Shown piece by piece: positions 25,661 through 35,514 of a stretch of DNA of 64,000 bases. The DNA lies in the NCBI RefSeq assembly GCF_003815715.1, contig NZ_CP033922.1:310001-374000 (forward strand), read 5' to 3'. The translations under genes were made by a program, and so were the position numbers. The notes under the pieces are model-generated. The model did not search any database, was not told the DNA's origin, and saw nothing but the letters and a program-made list of their open reading frames with translations. Source of the stretch: Chryseobacterium sp. G0162. Lineage in GTDB: Bacteria; Bacteroidota; Bacteroidia; Flavobacteriales; Weeksellaceae. Numbering within the stretch: the stretch's first letter is position 1; each line of letters begins with the position of its first letter.

Positions 25661-26791
25661 TTATAATGACAATAATTCTCTATAAAATTCTTTACGCACA
25701 TTAATTTGTTCATTCTGTGCTGAATACTTATCAAAATTGATGAGTAAGCTCTGATACATAGTGGTAATACTTTCGTTATTAAGGAGCTTCCACCATCCAT
25801 AAAAAATATGCATATAGTTACCACCTGGTGCATATCCTCCAGACTTGGATTTATAATTTACCCTATAACTGACATTAACACCGTTCATATAATTATTAAA
25901 AGAGTACAGTTTAGTTTTAGTATTGTATTGAACAACCTTGGATAAAAACTTTGAAGCTAAACCTGTCCGCAACCTTTTGACATACTGCTTTTCATCAGGT
26001 GAAATCATGGAAACTTCCAACAGATTAAGGTAAGCAGGAACTCTCGAAAAGTGGGATACATCCCAGTCAACTGTCGAATTATTTCTAACCGATACGTAGT
26101 CAGGGTGATCTTTCCAAATATTAGGCTGAAGCGCCCACTGATCCATATCTTGGAAAACAACAAGATTTTTCAACACCTTATAAAAAGTATCTCTTATATC
26201 CCTAAAATCTTGATCCTTCTTATCACTAATACTTAGAGAGGTTCCTGAAGCCATTAGAAAAAGTTCATTATCAGTTATAGCGTTATAGTAGCTCTTATCT
26301 CCGTTAAACTTATTATTGAGTATATTTTCGATTCGTTCTTTTTTACCCTTAGTCGTAAGATATTCAGCTGACCAGACTTTTCCAGGCTTATACAACCAGT
26401 TCTCCTTTATCTTTTCTCCAATTAAAATTAAAAGCTGATTATATTCTTTATTATCAGAATAAAGACGAAGATATTCTGCAACAAAAAAATAAAATACCTG
26501 TTTATCTAAATCGGACAAAACAGCACTCTGACTGATATTTTTTAGAACATTCATATTGACAAGGTCATCAAAACACTTTTTGAGTTCCGGATATTGTTCT
26601 GATTTCAAAAGGGGAATGTAAAACTGATGTACCATTGTGTAGGGTATATTTTTGTTTTGTGATGTAATTCCATTTTCCAATTGAGTATGATACTGCTGCA
26701 AAGTATTGATTAAAGCATTGACATCATTTGCTTTCAATGAGCTAAAAGCACATAATACAATAGCTACGAAGATTCTTTTAAAACTTTCCAT
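25661..26791 (-). CDS. exported helical protein of unknown function inside the polysaccharide operon
   Basis: 376 residues. A signal peptide (RIFVAIVLCAFSSLKA) is cleaved near residue 21. The mature protein is largely alpha-helical with aromatic-rich stretches: FYFFVAEYLRLYSDNKEY, VWSAEYLTTKG, FQDMDQWALQPNIW and GGYAPGGNYMHIFYGWWKLL. Helix pairs of this kind are common in (alpha/alpha)-toroid polysaccharide lyases and hydrolases. I cannot find a catalytic motif, so this remains a guess. Its first 28 bases overlap the end of the polymerase gene, showing tight co-expression. A role in periplasmic repeat-unit processing or chain length is possible. Confidence 0.75.
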   Translation of the reverse strand: MESFKRIFVAIVLCAFSSLKANDVNALINTLQQYHTQLENGITSQNKNIPYTMVHQFYIPLLKSEQYPELKKCFDDLVNMNVLKNISQSAVLSDLDKQVFYFFVAEYLRLYSDNKEYNQLLILIGEKIKENWLYKPGKVWSAEYLTTKGKKERIENILNNKFNGDKSYYNAITDNELFLMASGTSLSISDKKDQDFRDIRDTFYKVLKNLVVFQDMDQWALQPNIWKDHPDYVSVRNNSTVDWDVSHFSRVPAYLNLLEVSMISPDEKQYVKRLRTGLASKFLSKVVQYNTKTKLYSFNNYMNGVNVSYRVNYKSKSGGYAPGGNYMHIFYGWWKLLNNESITTMYQSLLINFDKYSAQNEQINVRKEFYRELLSL

Positions 26792-28059
26792 GGAAATATT
26801 GTTATTAATAGGATTAGAATAAACCAGCCATGTGTCAATAACATGGTGAAAATAGAGGTGCTGTTGATAATATTACATAGCCCCAAAAGAATAATGACAA
26901 TGATCATATTTCTTCCACTTCTTTTGATGAACATATAATCAATAGCTTTTAAAAGTTCTTTTAGAAGAAGAGTAACCATCACTACACCGCAATAGCCAAA
27001 TGCAGTGTATCCTTCAATAAATAAATTAACAACTGCTGTCATTTTTTCATTTCCGAAGTGTTTTTCACCGATGATGTTCGGGGGAGGCAACTTATAGGGA
27101 TAACTAAAAATATCTTTAAAAACTGAAAAGGCCCAGTATGTTTTAGAGCGGTGCTCAAAAAAATCAAAATGATAATAGGTAAGTTGGCTTGGAACTACCA
27201 TAATTCGCCTGGTGATAAGCATTTCAAGTAGATCATTTCCTGTTATAAAATCCACAAAACTTAATGACAGAATAAAAATTACTGTAAAAGCCAGAAACTT
27301 AAAACTACTGAGTGTTCGATACTTTTTAAATACAAAAAATAGCAAAGCTGCCAGTATATAGGCTGCCAGATGGCTTTTAAGTGCCATCAAAGTAAAAATA
27401 TACAATTGAAATACAACAGAAAATATCAATAACTTCAGGTTTTTGGTCTGTAAAGCATAAAGCAGGAGAAATATATTCACTACATATCCCATCCAGCCAA
27501 CAAGGTATCTTGTTAAAATATTTCCTTCCGTAATTTCTTTGTATTGGGCGCGAACGTCATAAACATCAGAAAGGCTGGGAATACTAAACCTTAAACCAAA
27601 AGTTGAAATAAATAATGCAAATGAAATAATATAGACCCCAATGAAAATAATAGGCATCATTTTTACAGACAGGGGGTTAATAGATGATAAGAAATGTCGC
27701 CTATACCCAGATTTTCTTAATAAATAAAGCAGCGAAATTAGAAAAACGATAACAAAGATATAGTATTGGTAATTGAATTTACTTGGATTAATCAATACAA
27801 ATGGGACAGAGGCTGAAGGAATAAACGTAAATACATAAATATAAATATTAACATAATCACTTGGTAATCTTAATCTTTTAGGGAGAAAAAAAACAGGAAT
27901 GATTGCTGTCAGATATGAAAATAATATCCCTTCTATATGGGGAGTATAAAAATATATCCCCTGATAGCTCCAAGCGAATGATAGTTTATAAACCGCATAA
28001 AATAGAATGCTTATATAAACCCAAACCAAAACTATATTTTTACCTTTTTCTAAACTCAC
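26764..28059 (-). CDS. O-antigen/exopolysaccharide polymerase (Wzy-like)
   Basis: 431 residues with about eleven hydrophobic segments and a large hydrophilic loop between roughly 275 and 340 (SQLTYYHFDFFEHRSKTYWA, PPPNIIGEKHFG). The topology, length and position next to a flippase fit Wzy polymerases, which have little sequence identity. The final EGYTAFGYCGVVMVTLL segment is reminiscent of the O-antigen polymerase family ending. It would join lipid-linked repeat units in the periplasmic leaflet. It follows Wzx by 48 bases and overlaps the unknown exported gene. Confidence 0.8.
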   Translation of the reverse strand: MSLEKGKNIVLVWVYISILFYAVYKLSFAWSYQGIYFYTPHIEGILFSYLTAIIPVFFLPKRLRLPSDYVNIYIYVFTFIPSASVPFVLINPSKFNYQYYIFVIVFLISLLYLLRKSGYRRHFLSSINPLSVKMMPIIFIGVYIISFALFISTFGLRFSIPSLSDVYDVRAQYKEITEGNILTRYLVGWMGYVVNIFLLLYALQTKNLKLLIFSVVFQLYIFTLMALKSHLAAYILAALLFFVFKKYRTLSSFKFLAFTVIFILSLSFVDFITGNDLLEMLITRRIMVVPSQLTYYHFDFFEHRSKTYWAFSVFKDIFSYPYKLPPPNIIGEKHFGNEKMTAVVNLFIEGYTAFGYCGVVMVTLLLKELLKAIDYMFIKRSGRNMIIVIILLGLCNIINSTSIFTMLLTHGWFILILLITIFPWKVLKESS

Positions 28060-28107
28060 AGCTTTTTAATTTATTATCGTCATTTATACTCCTGCCTTGC
28101 ATTAAGC

Positions 28108-29472
28108 TTATGGACAGGATTCAATTTCATTTTGTCTCCCTTTAACTTTAAACACATAAAAAAGGATGATGTAGATACATAATATCACAAATACATATAT
28201 GAAATGTAGATTGGTTCTTACTGCGATAAAGATTATTCCTGATAGGATTAAAAAGTAAATAAGCTCCATACTAGCTATTTTCTTTTCAGCAACAATGTTA
28301 AACAGGATTCCTTGAATAACAAAGGAAATAAGTGTTGCCAGTACTCCGGCAAAAAGGCCAAATCTAGGAATTAGGAAAATATTTAACAGAATATTTATAC
28401 TGCATGAGATAATCGATAGAACCGCAAACTCTTTGCTCTTCTGAAGGTATACTAATTTATAATTAGATTTAAAGTAAAACGGAATTAACAAATAACACAA
28501 TGATATCAGCGGAATTAGATACAGCACCTTAGCATATTGGCTAAAATATAAGGGAAGAAAAAATTCACTTATAAGAGCTAATGCCAAGTAAAACAAACAA
28601 CCTATCGTTAAGGTATAGAGCAAAAACTTATTTAATAAACGTTCTCTGGCCCCAGCATGATGCTCTTTATACACCATTGGTTCAATAAATACTGAAATAC
28701 CTAAAAAAGCAAAGCTGATGGTAGTTCCTAAAGAATAAGCAAATGTATATTGTCCAACCTTTTCCATATTCATCATCCTTTCTATAATAAATTTATCAGC
28801 ATTTCCTAACAAATTGATTGCAATACCATGAAATATAAAAGGCCAGGAAAAAGAGAACATTTTTTTAAAAGTCAAATGATTAAACTTCATTTTACTTTCC
28901 TTATGATTAATCAATCTGGAAAAGATGATGTTGGCAATACACGCAGAAATTATAGATCCTAAGATATATCCTAAATAATTTTTAGAAATGGCTACCAGTC
29001 CAAGAGCAAGAATAAACTTCAAAATTTGAATAGTTATCCTTCCTTTAAAATAATTATTGTGATTTTCCTCGACACGCAGTACGTTAAGAATGATATTATT
29101 CTTTCCTTGCAGATAAACAAGAATGATTACTAAAATAATATCTGGTAAAACTTCAATACCAAAAATTGATTTAAAGCCTAAAAAGTATAGACCTAAACCA
29201 AATATCACAAGCATAACATGGAAACTTAAGATAGGTAAAGTAATCGATTTTAAAAATGAAGGATAATTTTCTTTGTCGCTATAGAACCTCAACACTGCCC
29301 GCTCGAGCCCTAAAAATGAAAATAAAGGAATTAATATTTCAATGGAGACAATTAAGCCGACCTTTCCATAATCAATGGTTGAGATCAATAAAGGCAGAAG
29401 CAAAAGGACTAATTTATTTAATCCTTTTGAAATACCTTCAACGAAGCCATATGTGAAAATCTTTTTAAGCAT
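28108..29472 (-). CDS. oligosaccharide flippase (Wzx/MATE-like)
   Basis: 454 residues with about twelve to fourteen membrane helices. The opening FTYGFVEGISKGLNKLVLLL and the paired halves with conserved Pro, Gly and Arg residues (LERAVLRFYSD, FSWPFIFHGIAINLLGNADK) match the polysaccharide-synthase/flippase family. Wzx moves undecaprenyl-linked repeat units across the inner membrane. It lies four bases after the WecC stop and 48 before Wzy, so it is co-transcribed. Substrate specificity cannot be read. Confidence 0.88.
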   Translation of the reverse strand: MLKKIFTYGFVEGISKGLNKLVLLLLPLLISTIDYGKVGLIVSIEILIPLFSFLGLERAVLRFYSDKENYPSFLKSITLPILSFHVMLVIFGLGLYFLGFKSIFGIEVLPDIILVIILVYLQGKNNIILNVLRVEENHNNYFKGRITIQILKFILALGLVAISKNYLGYILGSIISACIANIIFSRLINHKESKMKFNHLTFKKMFSFSWPFIFHGIAINLLGNADKFIIERMMNMEKVGQYTFAYSLGTTISFAFLGISVFIEPMVYKEHHAGARERLLNKFLLYTLTIGCLFYLALALISEFFLPLYFSQYAKVLYLIPLISLCYLLIPFYFKSNYKLVYLQKSKEFAVLSIISCSINILLNIFLIPRFGLFAGVLATLISFVIQGILFNIVAEKKIASMELIYFLILSGIIFIAVRTNLHFIYVFVILCIYIILFYVFKVKGRQNEIESCP

Positions 29473-29475
29473 CTG

Positions 29476-30684
29476 TTAGTTATTTATGCCGCAAAAATCC
29501 AAAATGACTTGATGGTCTTTAAATGTTAAATCCCTAAATTCATCATGCGCTACAAGCATAACAATAATATCTGCCTTTTTTGCTGCCAACGTGTAATCTG
29601 ACAATTTGAATACTTTATGCTGCTCTACATTAGGTTCAACAATATAAAGATCTGCATCTCCACTATCTTGAATAATACGTTCCAAAATGTGAATAGCCGG
29701 AGACTCACGCAAATCATCAATATTAGGTTTGAAGGCTAGTCCCATAATGGCCATAGATGGTGTATAGCCATGTTTAAGTTCGAATTCCAATCGTGCTGAT
29801 TTTATCTTTTCAGCACACCAAAAGGATTTATAATTGTTGGTCGCTCTTGCCTGAGATATCATACGTGATTCCATAGGAAAATCTGCAACTATAAAATAAG
29901 GATCAACTGCAATACAATGGCCTCCTACTCCACATCCAGGCTGTAAAATATTCACTCTCGGATGTTTATTAGCCAGATCTATAAGCTCCCAAACATCAAT
30001 CCCAGCTTTATCACAAATTAATGACAGCTCATTGGCAAAGGCAATCTGTACATCTCTAGACGAGTTTTCTATTAATTTGCACATTTCTGCAGTTTGTGCA
30101 TTGGTAGGATGAAGTTTTCCTTTTACAAACTGACGATAAAACGCAATAGCTTTTAAAGTAGACTCCTCATTAACCCCACCTATGACACGATCATTATGTA
30201 CAAGTTCATACATTACATTTCCCGGAAGTACCCTTTCAGGACAATAGGCTAAATAGATTTTCCCATCAAGCTCTGGACGTTCCGAAAATATATATTCCAT
30301 CATTTTTTCAGTTGTACCAACAGGTGATGTAGATTCAATAATATAAAGGTCCCCTTCTTTTAAAATCGGAATCAATACTTTAGTCGCTGCTTTCACATAG
30401 GAAATATCAGGTTCATGATTCCCTTTAAAAGGGGTAGGAACAACAACAAGATAATTATCCGCAGGTACAGGTTTGATATCAGCTTTTAAATATCCCCCAC
30501 TAACGGCAACTGATACAGCCTGTTCAAGATCAGGTTCTATAATGTGAATCTTACCGGCATTAATGGTGTCAACTACTTGTTGAGATATATCAACACCATA
30601 AACAGGTATATTATTATTGGCTATTAAAGCCGAAGTCGGTAATCCTATATATCCCAACCCTACTGTAACTACTTTTGGCTTCAT
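29476..30684 (-). CDS. wecC: UDP-N-acetyl-D-mannosamine dehydrogenase
   Basis: 402 residues from the ATG at 30684 (MKPKVVTVGLGYIGLP). An upstream in-frame ATG would overlap WecB and has no family support. The Rossmann motif GLGYIGLPTSALIA binds NAD, STSPVGTT lies in the middle, and PGCGVGGHCIAVDPY carries the catalytic cysteine. The C-terminal GLAFKPNIDDLRESPA is the second nucleotide-binding signature. The enzyme oxidises UDP-ManNAc to UDP-ManNAcA with two NAD. It follows WecB by four bases, giving a complete two-step route from UDP-GlcNAc. Confidence 0.93.
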   Translation of the reverse strand: MKPKVVTVGLGYIGLPTSALIANNNIPVYGVDISQQVVDTINAGKIHIIEPDLEQAVSVAVSGGYLKADIKPVPADNYLVVVPTPFKGNHEPDISYVKAATKVLIPILKEGDLYIIESTSPVGTTEKMMEYIFSERPELDGKIYLAYCPERVLPGNVMYELVHNDRVIGGVNEESTLKAIAFYRQFVKGKLHPTNAQTAEMCKLIENSSRDVQIAFANELSLICDKAGIDVWELIDLANKHPRVNILQPGCGVGGHCIAVDPYFIVADFPMESRMISQARATNNYKSFWCAEKIKSARLEFELKHGYTPSMAIMGLAFKPNIDDLRESPAIHILERIIQDSGDADLYIVEPNVEQHKVFKLSDYTLAAKKADIIVMLVAHDEFRDLTFKDHQVILDFCGINN

Positions 30685-30688
30685 ACTA

Positions 30689-31810
30689 TTAATGCTTTGT
30701 TTTAATAAATTCGACAATACGTTCAGAGGCTTTCCCATCACCATATGGATTATGAAGTGCACTCATTAATTGATACTGGTAATCATTGGTTAACAGATTT
30801 TGGGCTTCACTAACTATTTTTTCAGAGTCCGTTCCAACTAAAATGACTGTACCAGCTTCCACTGCCTCAGGACGTTCTGTGGTATCTCTCATAACCAAGA
30901 CAGGTTTACCCAAACTTGGAGCTTCTTCCTGAACCCCTCCAGAGTCGGTGATAATAAGGTAAGATTGGGTCATCAACCATACAAAAGCAGGATAAGCCAA
31001 GGGAGGTATTAGTTTAATATTATTTACTCCAGATAAAATTTCAAAAACAGGCTTTTTCACATTTGGATTCAAATGAACAGGATATACAACCTGTACATCT
31101 GGATTTTCAGTTGCAATTTCTTTTAATGCTGTGCAGATCTTGATAAATCCTTCACCATGATTTTCTCTCCTATGCCCTGTAACTAAAATTATTTTTTGGT
31201 CAGGAGAAAGAAATTCCTTAAGTTTTTTTATCTCTTCATTTTCAATTGTCTTTACTTTCATGGAACTTTCAAGTAATGCATCAATAACTGTATTACCTGT
31301 TACAATTATATTCTGCTCTGGAACATTTTCCCGTAACAAATTTATTCTTGACTGTTCAGTAGGAGCAAAATGATAATCAGCAGCCCTGCCGGTTACTTGT
31401 CGATTCATTTCTTCTGGAAATGGTGAATGTTTATTATATGTTCTCAGCCCCGCTTCCACATGACAGATCTTTGCTCCAGAATAGAATGAGGCAATGCTTC
31501 CTGCCATTGTAGTTGTGGTATCACCATGTACATAAACAAAATCCGGTTTAAAATCCTCCAATACAGGTTTCAATTGAGTGATTATATCTGCTGTTAATGA
31601 GTATAAATTCTGATCCGGTTTCATTAAATTCAGATCATAATGAGTTTCTATTTCAAAAAAATCTAAAACCTGATCCAGCATTTCTCTGTGCTGTGCTGTC
31701 ACACACACCTTTGTTTCAAAATCAGTATTTTTAATCAGCTGCTTTATTAAGGGGGCCATTTTTATGGCTTCCGGACGGGTTCCAAAAATAATCAAGTGTC
31801 TTGATTTCAT
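30689..31810 (-). CDS. wecB: UDP-N-acetylglucosamine 2-epimerase (non-hydrolysing)
   Basis: 373 residues, GT-B-like fold. [18 protein letters not shown] at the start, [19 protein letters not shown] and [20 protein letters not shown] (about 117-136) are family hallmarks. TGHRREN and [19 protein letters not shown] close the active site. It interconverts UDP-GlcNAc and UDP-ManNAc in the cytoplasm and feeds WecC immediately downstream. It starts 23 bases after the TviB-like gene and shares the operon. Confidence 0.95.
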   Translation of the reverse strand: MKSRHLIIFGTRPEAIKMAPLIKQLIKNTDFETKVCVTAQHREMLDQVLDFFEIETHYDLNLMKPDQNLYSLTADIITQLKPVLEDFKPDFVYVHGDTTTTMAGSIASFYSGAKICHVEAGLRTYNKHSPFPEEMNRQVTGRAADYHFAPTEQSRINLLRENVPEQNIIVTGNTVIDALLESSMKVKTIENEEIKKLKEFLSPDQKIILVTGHRRENHGEGFIKICTALKEIATENPDVQVVYPVHLNPNVKKPVFEILSGVNNIKLIPPLAYPAFVWLMTQSYLIITDSGGVQEEAPSLGKPVLVMRDTTERPEAVEAGTVILVGTDSEKIVSEAQNLLTNDYQYQLMSALHNPYGDGKASERIVEFIKTKH

Positions 31811-31833
31811 ACATTTAGTTTATTAAGAAGACT

Positions 31834-33138
31834 TTAAAGTCTGTTATCTGCTGCTTTTAATATTCCTTTTACGTCATATATAACTCCACCTTCATTTAAA
31901 AACTCAATGAGATCAAGCTCTAAAAACTTCTGATGGGCAACCGTCAGAATAATGGCATCATATTTACCAAGCCTTCTAATATTTTCTAAATCCTTATATG
32001 AGATTATACCATATTCTTTTTTTACTTCCTGAGGATCTGCCCAGGGATCAAAAGTTATTACAGTAACATCATATTCTTCCATTGCATTAATAACATCTAC
32101 CACTTTGGTATTTCTAACATCCGGACAATTTTCTTTAAAGGTGATTCCAAGATTAAGAACCCTAGCTCCTATAACTTGAATCTGCTTTTTAATCATAGTT
32201 TTAATGAACTCAGAAGCAATGTACCTTCCCATCGAATCATTTAATCTTCTGGCTGTAAGAATGAGCTCCGAATAGTATCCTACATCCTGAGCTTTCTGTG
32301 CCAGGTAAAAAGGATCGACCCCAATACAATGTCCACCGACAAGACCTGGCCTAAACGGCAAAAAGTTCCATTTTGTTCCGGCTGCTTTCAGCACATCGTT
32401 TGTATTAATATTTAAAAGGTTAAAAATCTTAGCTAGCTCATTAACAAAAGCAATATTGATATCACGTTGAGAATTCTCTATAACCTTGGCTGCTTCCGCA
32501 ACTTTTATCGTAGGTGCTAAATGGGTTCCAGCCTTAATTACGGATTGGTAAAGCTTATTGACTTTTTCTCCTATTTCGGGAGTTGAACCTGAGGTGATTT
32601 TTAAAATATTTTCGATAGTACGTTCCTTATCACCAGGATTAATACGTTCCGGAGAATATCCGGCAAAAAAATCTTTATTAAAAATTAATCCAGATACTTT
32701 TTCTAATAAAGGAACACATTCCTCCTCCGTTACTCCTGGATAAACCGTAGATTCATATATAACAATATCACCTTTTTTCAATACTTTCCCCACTGTTTCT
32801 GAGGCCTTTTGTAAAGGAGTTAAATCAGGACGGTTATGTTTATCTACCGGCGTTGGAACCGTAACAATGTAAACATTGCCTTTTTTAGTGTCATCAAGAT
32901 TCGATGAGCAGTATAGCCCTTTTACAGTATCTGTTTTAAAAGGATTTTTTTTAATAAGAACATACTCTAACAGCTCTTTCGAAACTTCTAAAGTATGATC
33001 TTGAGCATTATTCACCTCGGCTACTCTAGCATCATTAATATCGAAGCCCACCACCTTATACTGGGTAGCAAATAACCGGGCTAATGGAAGCCCCACATAC
33101 CCAAGGCCAATGATCACGATATGAGTTTGTTTATCCAT
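31834..33138 (-). CDS. UDP-N-acetylhexosamine 6-dehydrogenase (TviB/WbpA-like)
   Basis: 434 residues. IIGLGYVGLPLARLFA binds NAD, YESTVYPGVTEEECVPLLE is the Vi/WbpA-type central motif, GLVGGHCIGVDPFYLAQKA contains the catalytic Cys, and LGITFKENCPDVRNTKVVD the C-terminal binding site. TviB oxidises UDP-GlcNAc or UDP-GalNAc to the uronic acid. It is a second, distinct dehydrogenase besides WecC, so the polymer probably holds two acidic N-acetylhexosaminuronic residues. It starts 15 bases downstream of the Wzc gene. No TviC/WbpP epimerase is seen nearby. Confidence 0.9.
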   Translation of the reverse strand: MDKQTHIVIIGLGYVGLPLARLFATQYKVVGFDINDARVAEVNNAQDHTLEVSKELLEYVLIKKNPFKTDTVKGLYCSSNLDDTKKGNVYIVTVPTPVDKHNRPDLTPLQKASETVGKVLKKGDIVIYESTVYPGVTEEECVPLLEKVSGLIFNKDFFAGYSPERINPGDKERTIENILKITSGSTPEIGEKVNKLYQSVIKAGTHLAPTIKVAEAAKVIENSQRDINIAFVNELAKIFNLLNINTNDVLKAAGTKWNFLPFRPGLVGGHCIGVDPFYLAQKAQDVGYYSELILTARRLNDSMGRYIASEFIKTMIKKQIQVIGARVLNLGITFKENCPDVRNTKVVDVINAMEEYDVTVITFDPWADPQEVKKEYGIISYKDLENIRRLGKYDAIILTVAHQKFLELDLIEFLNEGGVIYDVKGILKAADNRL

Positions 33139-33153
33139 ATAACATATTGTATT

Positions 33154-35505
33154 TTAGTTTTTTCTCTTAAAAAACTTTGTCCACCAGTTCTGCGTTTGAT
33201 CTTTAGTATAACCGTATCCATAACCATAGTTATAACCATAGCCGTAGCCCCCAGCATTTTTATCAACTCCATTAATAACAAAAGCAACGTTTTTAAGCTT
33301 CGAATCACTAACCAGATTATTTGCAAATTCAATTAGAATATTCTTGGAAATACCAGATCTGACTACATACAATGTAGCGTCTGCGGTATCTGAAATATTT
33401 AGCGTATCGGTAACCAGCATTAGTGGTGCAGAATCGATAATGATATATGCATATCTTGCGGATACCTCTTTAATAAGATGCTGATACCTTCCATTAGAAA
33501 GAAGTTCCTGTGGATTAGGAGGTATACTGCCCGCATAAATAATATCACAATAGGGATTCGTATCTGAAGTATGCAGCAGCTGCTCTACATCAGTCTGCTC
33601 ATCATATAAGTACTCAGTCAGCCCCTGCCTTTTAACAGACTCGCTGTCATACCTCTGAATCTGAGGATTTCTGATATCCGATCCAATAAGTAAGGAACGC
33701 CCATTTTTATTACCTAAGGTCAGCGCAAGATTTACAGACACAAGTGTCTTCCCTTCGCCTTTTACTGAAGATCCTACTAAAATAACTTTTGCATCCTGCT
33801 TAGCCGGAAGCATAAATTTTAAATTGGATACAAGTACTCTAAAAGCTTCTGCCAATACTGAAAAATCATTACGCTGTACCAGATGCACATCTTCAACTTT
33901 TAGTGCTGGAATTTCGGCAAGAACCGAAAGTGAAGAACGATCCTTTATATCATTCCGGTTATAAATTTTATCATCCCATAAAAAGAAAAGATAAAAAGCT
34001 ATTAAGGGAACTCCAACACCAGCAAGTAAAGAGCCTATTAATACAATTTTCTTCTTAGGCGAGACAGGAGGATCCAAAGTAAAAGCAGGATTCACAATTT
34101 TAGCTTTTGGAACATTCACAGAAAGATTAATAGCGTTTTCTTCTCTCTTTTGTAAAAGAAAAAGAAAAAGCTGCTCCTTCAAATTCTGCTGACGCTCAAT
34201 TGACCGATAAACCTTCGACTGTCCGGGAACCTTTTCTACCATTTTATTATTTGATGAAATCTGCCCGTTAAGTTGATTGATCGAAGCTTGTACTACAGAC
34301 TTTTGCTGTTGGATATTTTCACGTATAATTTCTTTCAATGAAGCAATCTGCTTGTTCATTTCTATAACAGCGGGATTTTCAAGGGTAGCCTGCTTCAAAG
34401 TTTTATTACGGCTGATAAGCAATTCGTTAAACTTAGCAATACTACTTTCCAATGATGGATTAAGTCCCAAATTCGAAGGCATTAATTGATTATTTCCCCC
34501 TTTTGAAGCTTCTGTATCAAGAGATTTTAGTAATTCCAGTTGAGTTTGTTGCAACAATAAAGATTTAGTGCTCTCATTTGTATTTTGTAACGCTAATTGA
34601 GCCTGAGCCTCCAAATCGACAATACGATTACGGTTCTGAAAGTTTTCTTTTTCATTCTCGACACCGGATAGGTCTCGGGTAATTACCTCAAGTCTCTTAT
34701 CAATAAATTCCTGCGTATTCTGAGCTTGAAGATTTTTGTCTCTTAAACCGTCCAAATTGTATTGTCGGGTTACTTCATTGAGAATAGCTTCAGATTTTTC
34801 CGGTACAGATCCGATCAAGCTGACTTCGATAAGCATTGCTTTTGGATCAGGTAATTCAACTATAATCTTTTCTTCCAGCCGCTTTACTCTTTCAATGGGA
34901 TTCCAAAAAACTATTTTATATTCCGAGCGAAAAACTTTCCCAACAGCCTTCTGCAAAATCACAGTACCAAAATCAAGCTGCAGCGCTTTGTCAAAACTTC
35001 CTTTAATACGTCTCTTCTTTTCATCAATTAAAGTAAAGCCTCCGTTTTTCTCAATATTTACAGTATACTGAGAAGAAACAAAATCCTTATTTTTCATATA
35101 ATGTATAACTTGTGCAGTAAAAGGAAGTTCTGCAAACAACTCGGAATCTTTTATATCTCCAGTATTAAAATACTGAACACTGAGGTTCAACTTTTTTACC
35201 ACTTCCATTAAAATGGGACGAGATACTATTACTGCAGTTTCACTTTTTAGCTCATCAACATTACCTATACCAATTCCTAAGTTATCCAAATCAGCGAGTG
35301 CAGAGGTAAGATCGGTCTGTTTCTTGTCAAACTTAAGGGTAGTTTTTGATTCATACTGTAACACACTGTATCTGAGATAGAGGAAAGCTATTATGCTAAA
35401 GAAAAGAATACAAGCCAGAAACCAAGGCCATTTCCCCCAATATTTAATGATATATTTTTTGAAATCAATTTTCTCTTCCTTTTCATAAAGATCTGTTTGC
35501 TCCAT
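33154..35505 (-). CDS. wzc: polysaccharide co-polymerase with tyrosine autokinase domain (Wzc-like)
   Basis: 783 residues. The Wzz part spans two membrane helices (about 25-47 and 505-525) with a long periplasmic coiled-coil region between. The cytoplasmic BY-kinase has Walker A GSSVKGEGKT (about 575-584), Walker A' SDIRNP and Walker B IIIDSAP. The C-terminus carries a cluster of eight tyrosines in GYGYGYNYGYGYGY (about 752-766), the expected autophosphorylation sites. Wzc cycles phosphorylation to control chain length and export with Wza. It lies nine bases after the Wza-like gene. Confidence 0.95.
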   Translation of the reverse strand: MEQTDLYEKEEKIDFKKYIIKYWGKWPWFLACILFFSIIAFLYLRYSVLQYESKTTLKFDKKQTDLTSALADLDNLGIGIGNVDELKSETAVIVSRPILMEVVKKLNLSVQYFNTGDIKDSELFAELPFTAQVIHYMKNKDFVSSQYTVNIEKNGGFTLIDEKKRRIKGSFDKALQLDFGTVILQKAVGKVFRSEYKIVFWNPIERVKRLEEKIIVELPDPKAMLIEVSLIGSVPEKSEAILNEVTRQYNLDGLRDKNLQAQNTQEFIDKRLEVITRDLSGVENEKENFQNRNRIVDLEAQAQLALQNTNESTKSLLLQQTQLELLKSLDTEASKGGNNQLMPSNLGLNPSLESSIAKFNELLISRNKTLKQATLENPAVIEMNKQIASLKEIIRENIQQQKSVVQASINQLNGQISSNNKMVEKVPGQSKVYRSIERQQNLKEQLFLFLLQKREENAINLSVNVPKAKIVNPAFTLDPPVSPKKKIVLIGSLLAGVGVPLIAFYLFFLWDDKIYNRNDIKDRSSLSVLAEIPALKVEDVHLVQRNDFSVLAEAFRVLVSNLKFMLPAKQDAKVILVGSSVKGEGKTLVSVNLALTLGNKNGRSLLIGSDIRNPQIQRYDSESVKRQGLTEYLYDEQTDVEQLLHTSDTNPYCDIIYAGSIPPNPQELLSNGRYQHLIKEVSARYAYIIIDSAPLMLVTDTLNISDTADATLYVVRSGISKNILIEFANNLVSDSKLKNVAFVINGVDKNAGGYGYGYNYGYGYGYTKDQTQNWWTKFFKRKN

Positions 35506-35514
35506 AAGTTTTGT

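Noticed and set aside
25624..25833. 69-codon frame overlapping the unknown exported protein
   Set aside because: Out-of-frame shadow of a gene with a clear signal peptide and operon position.
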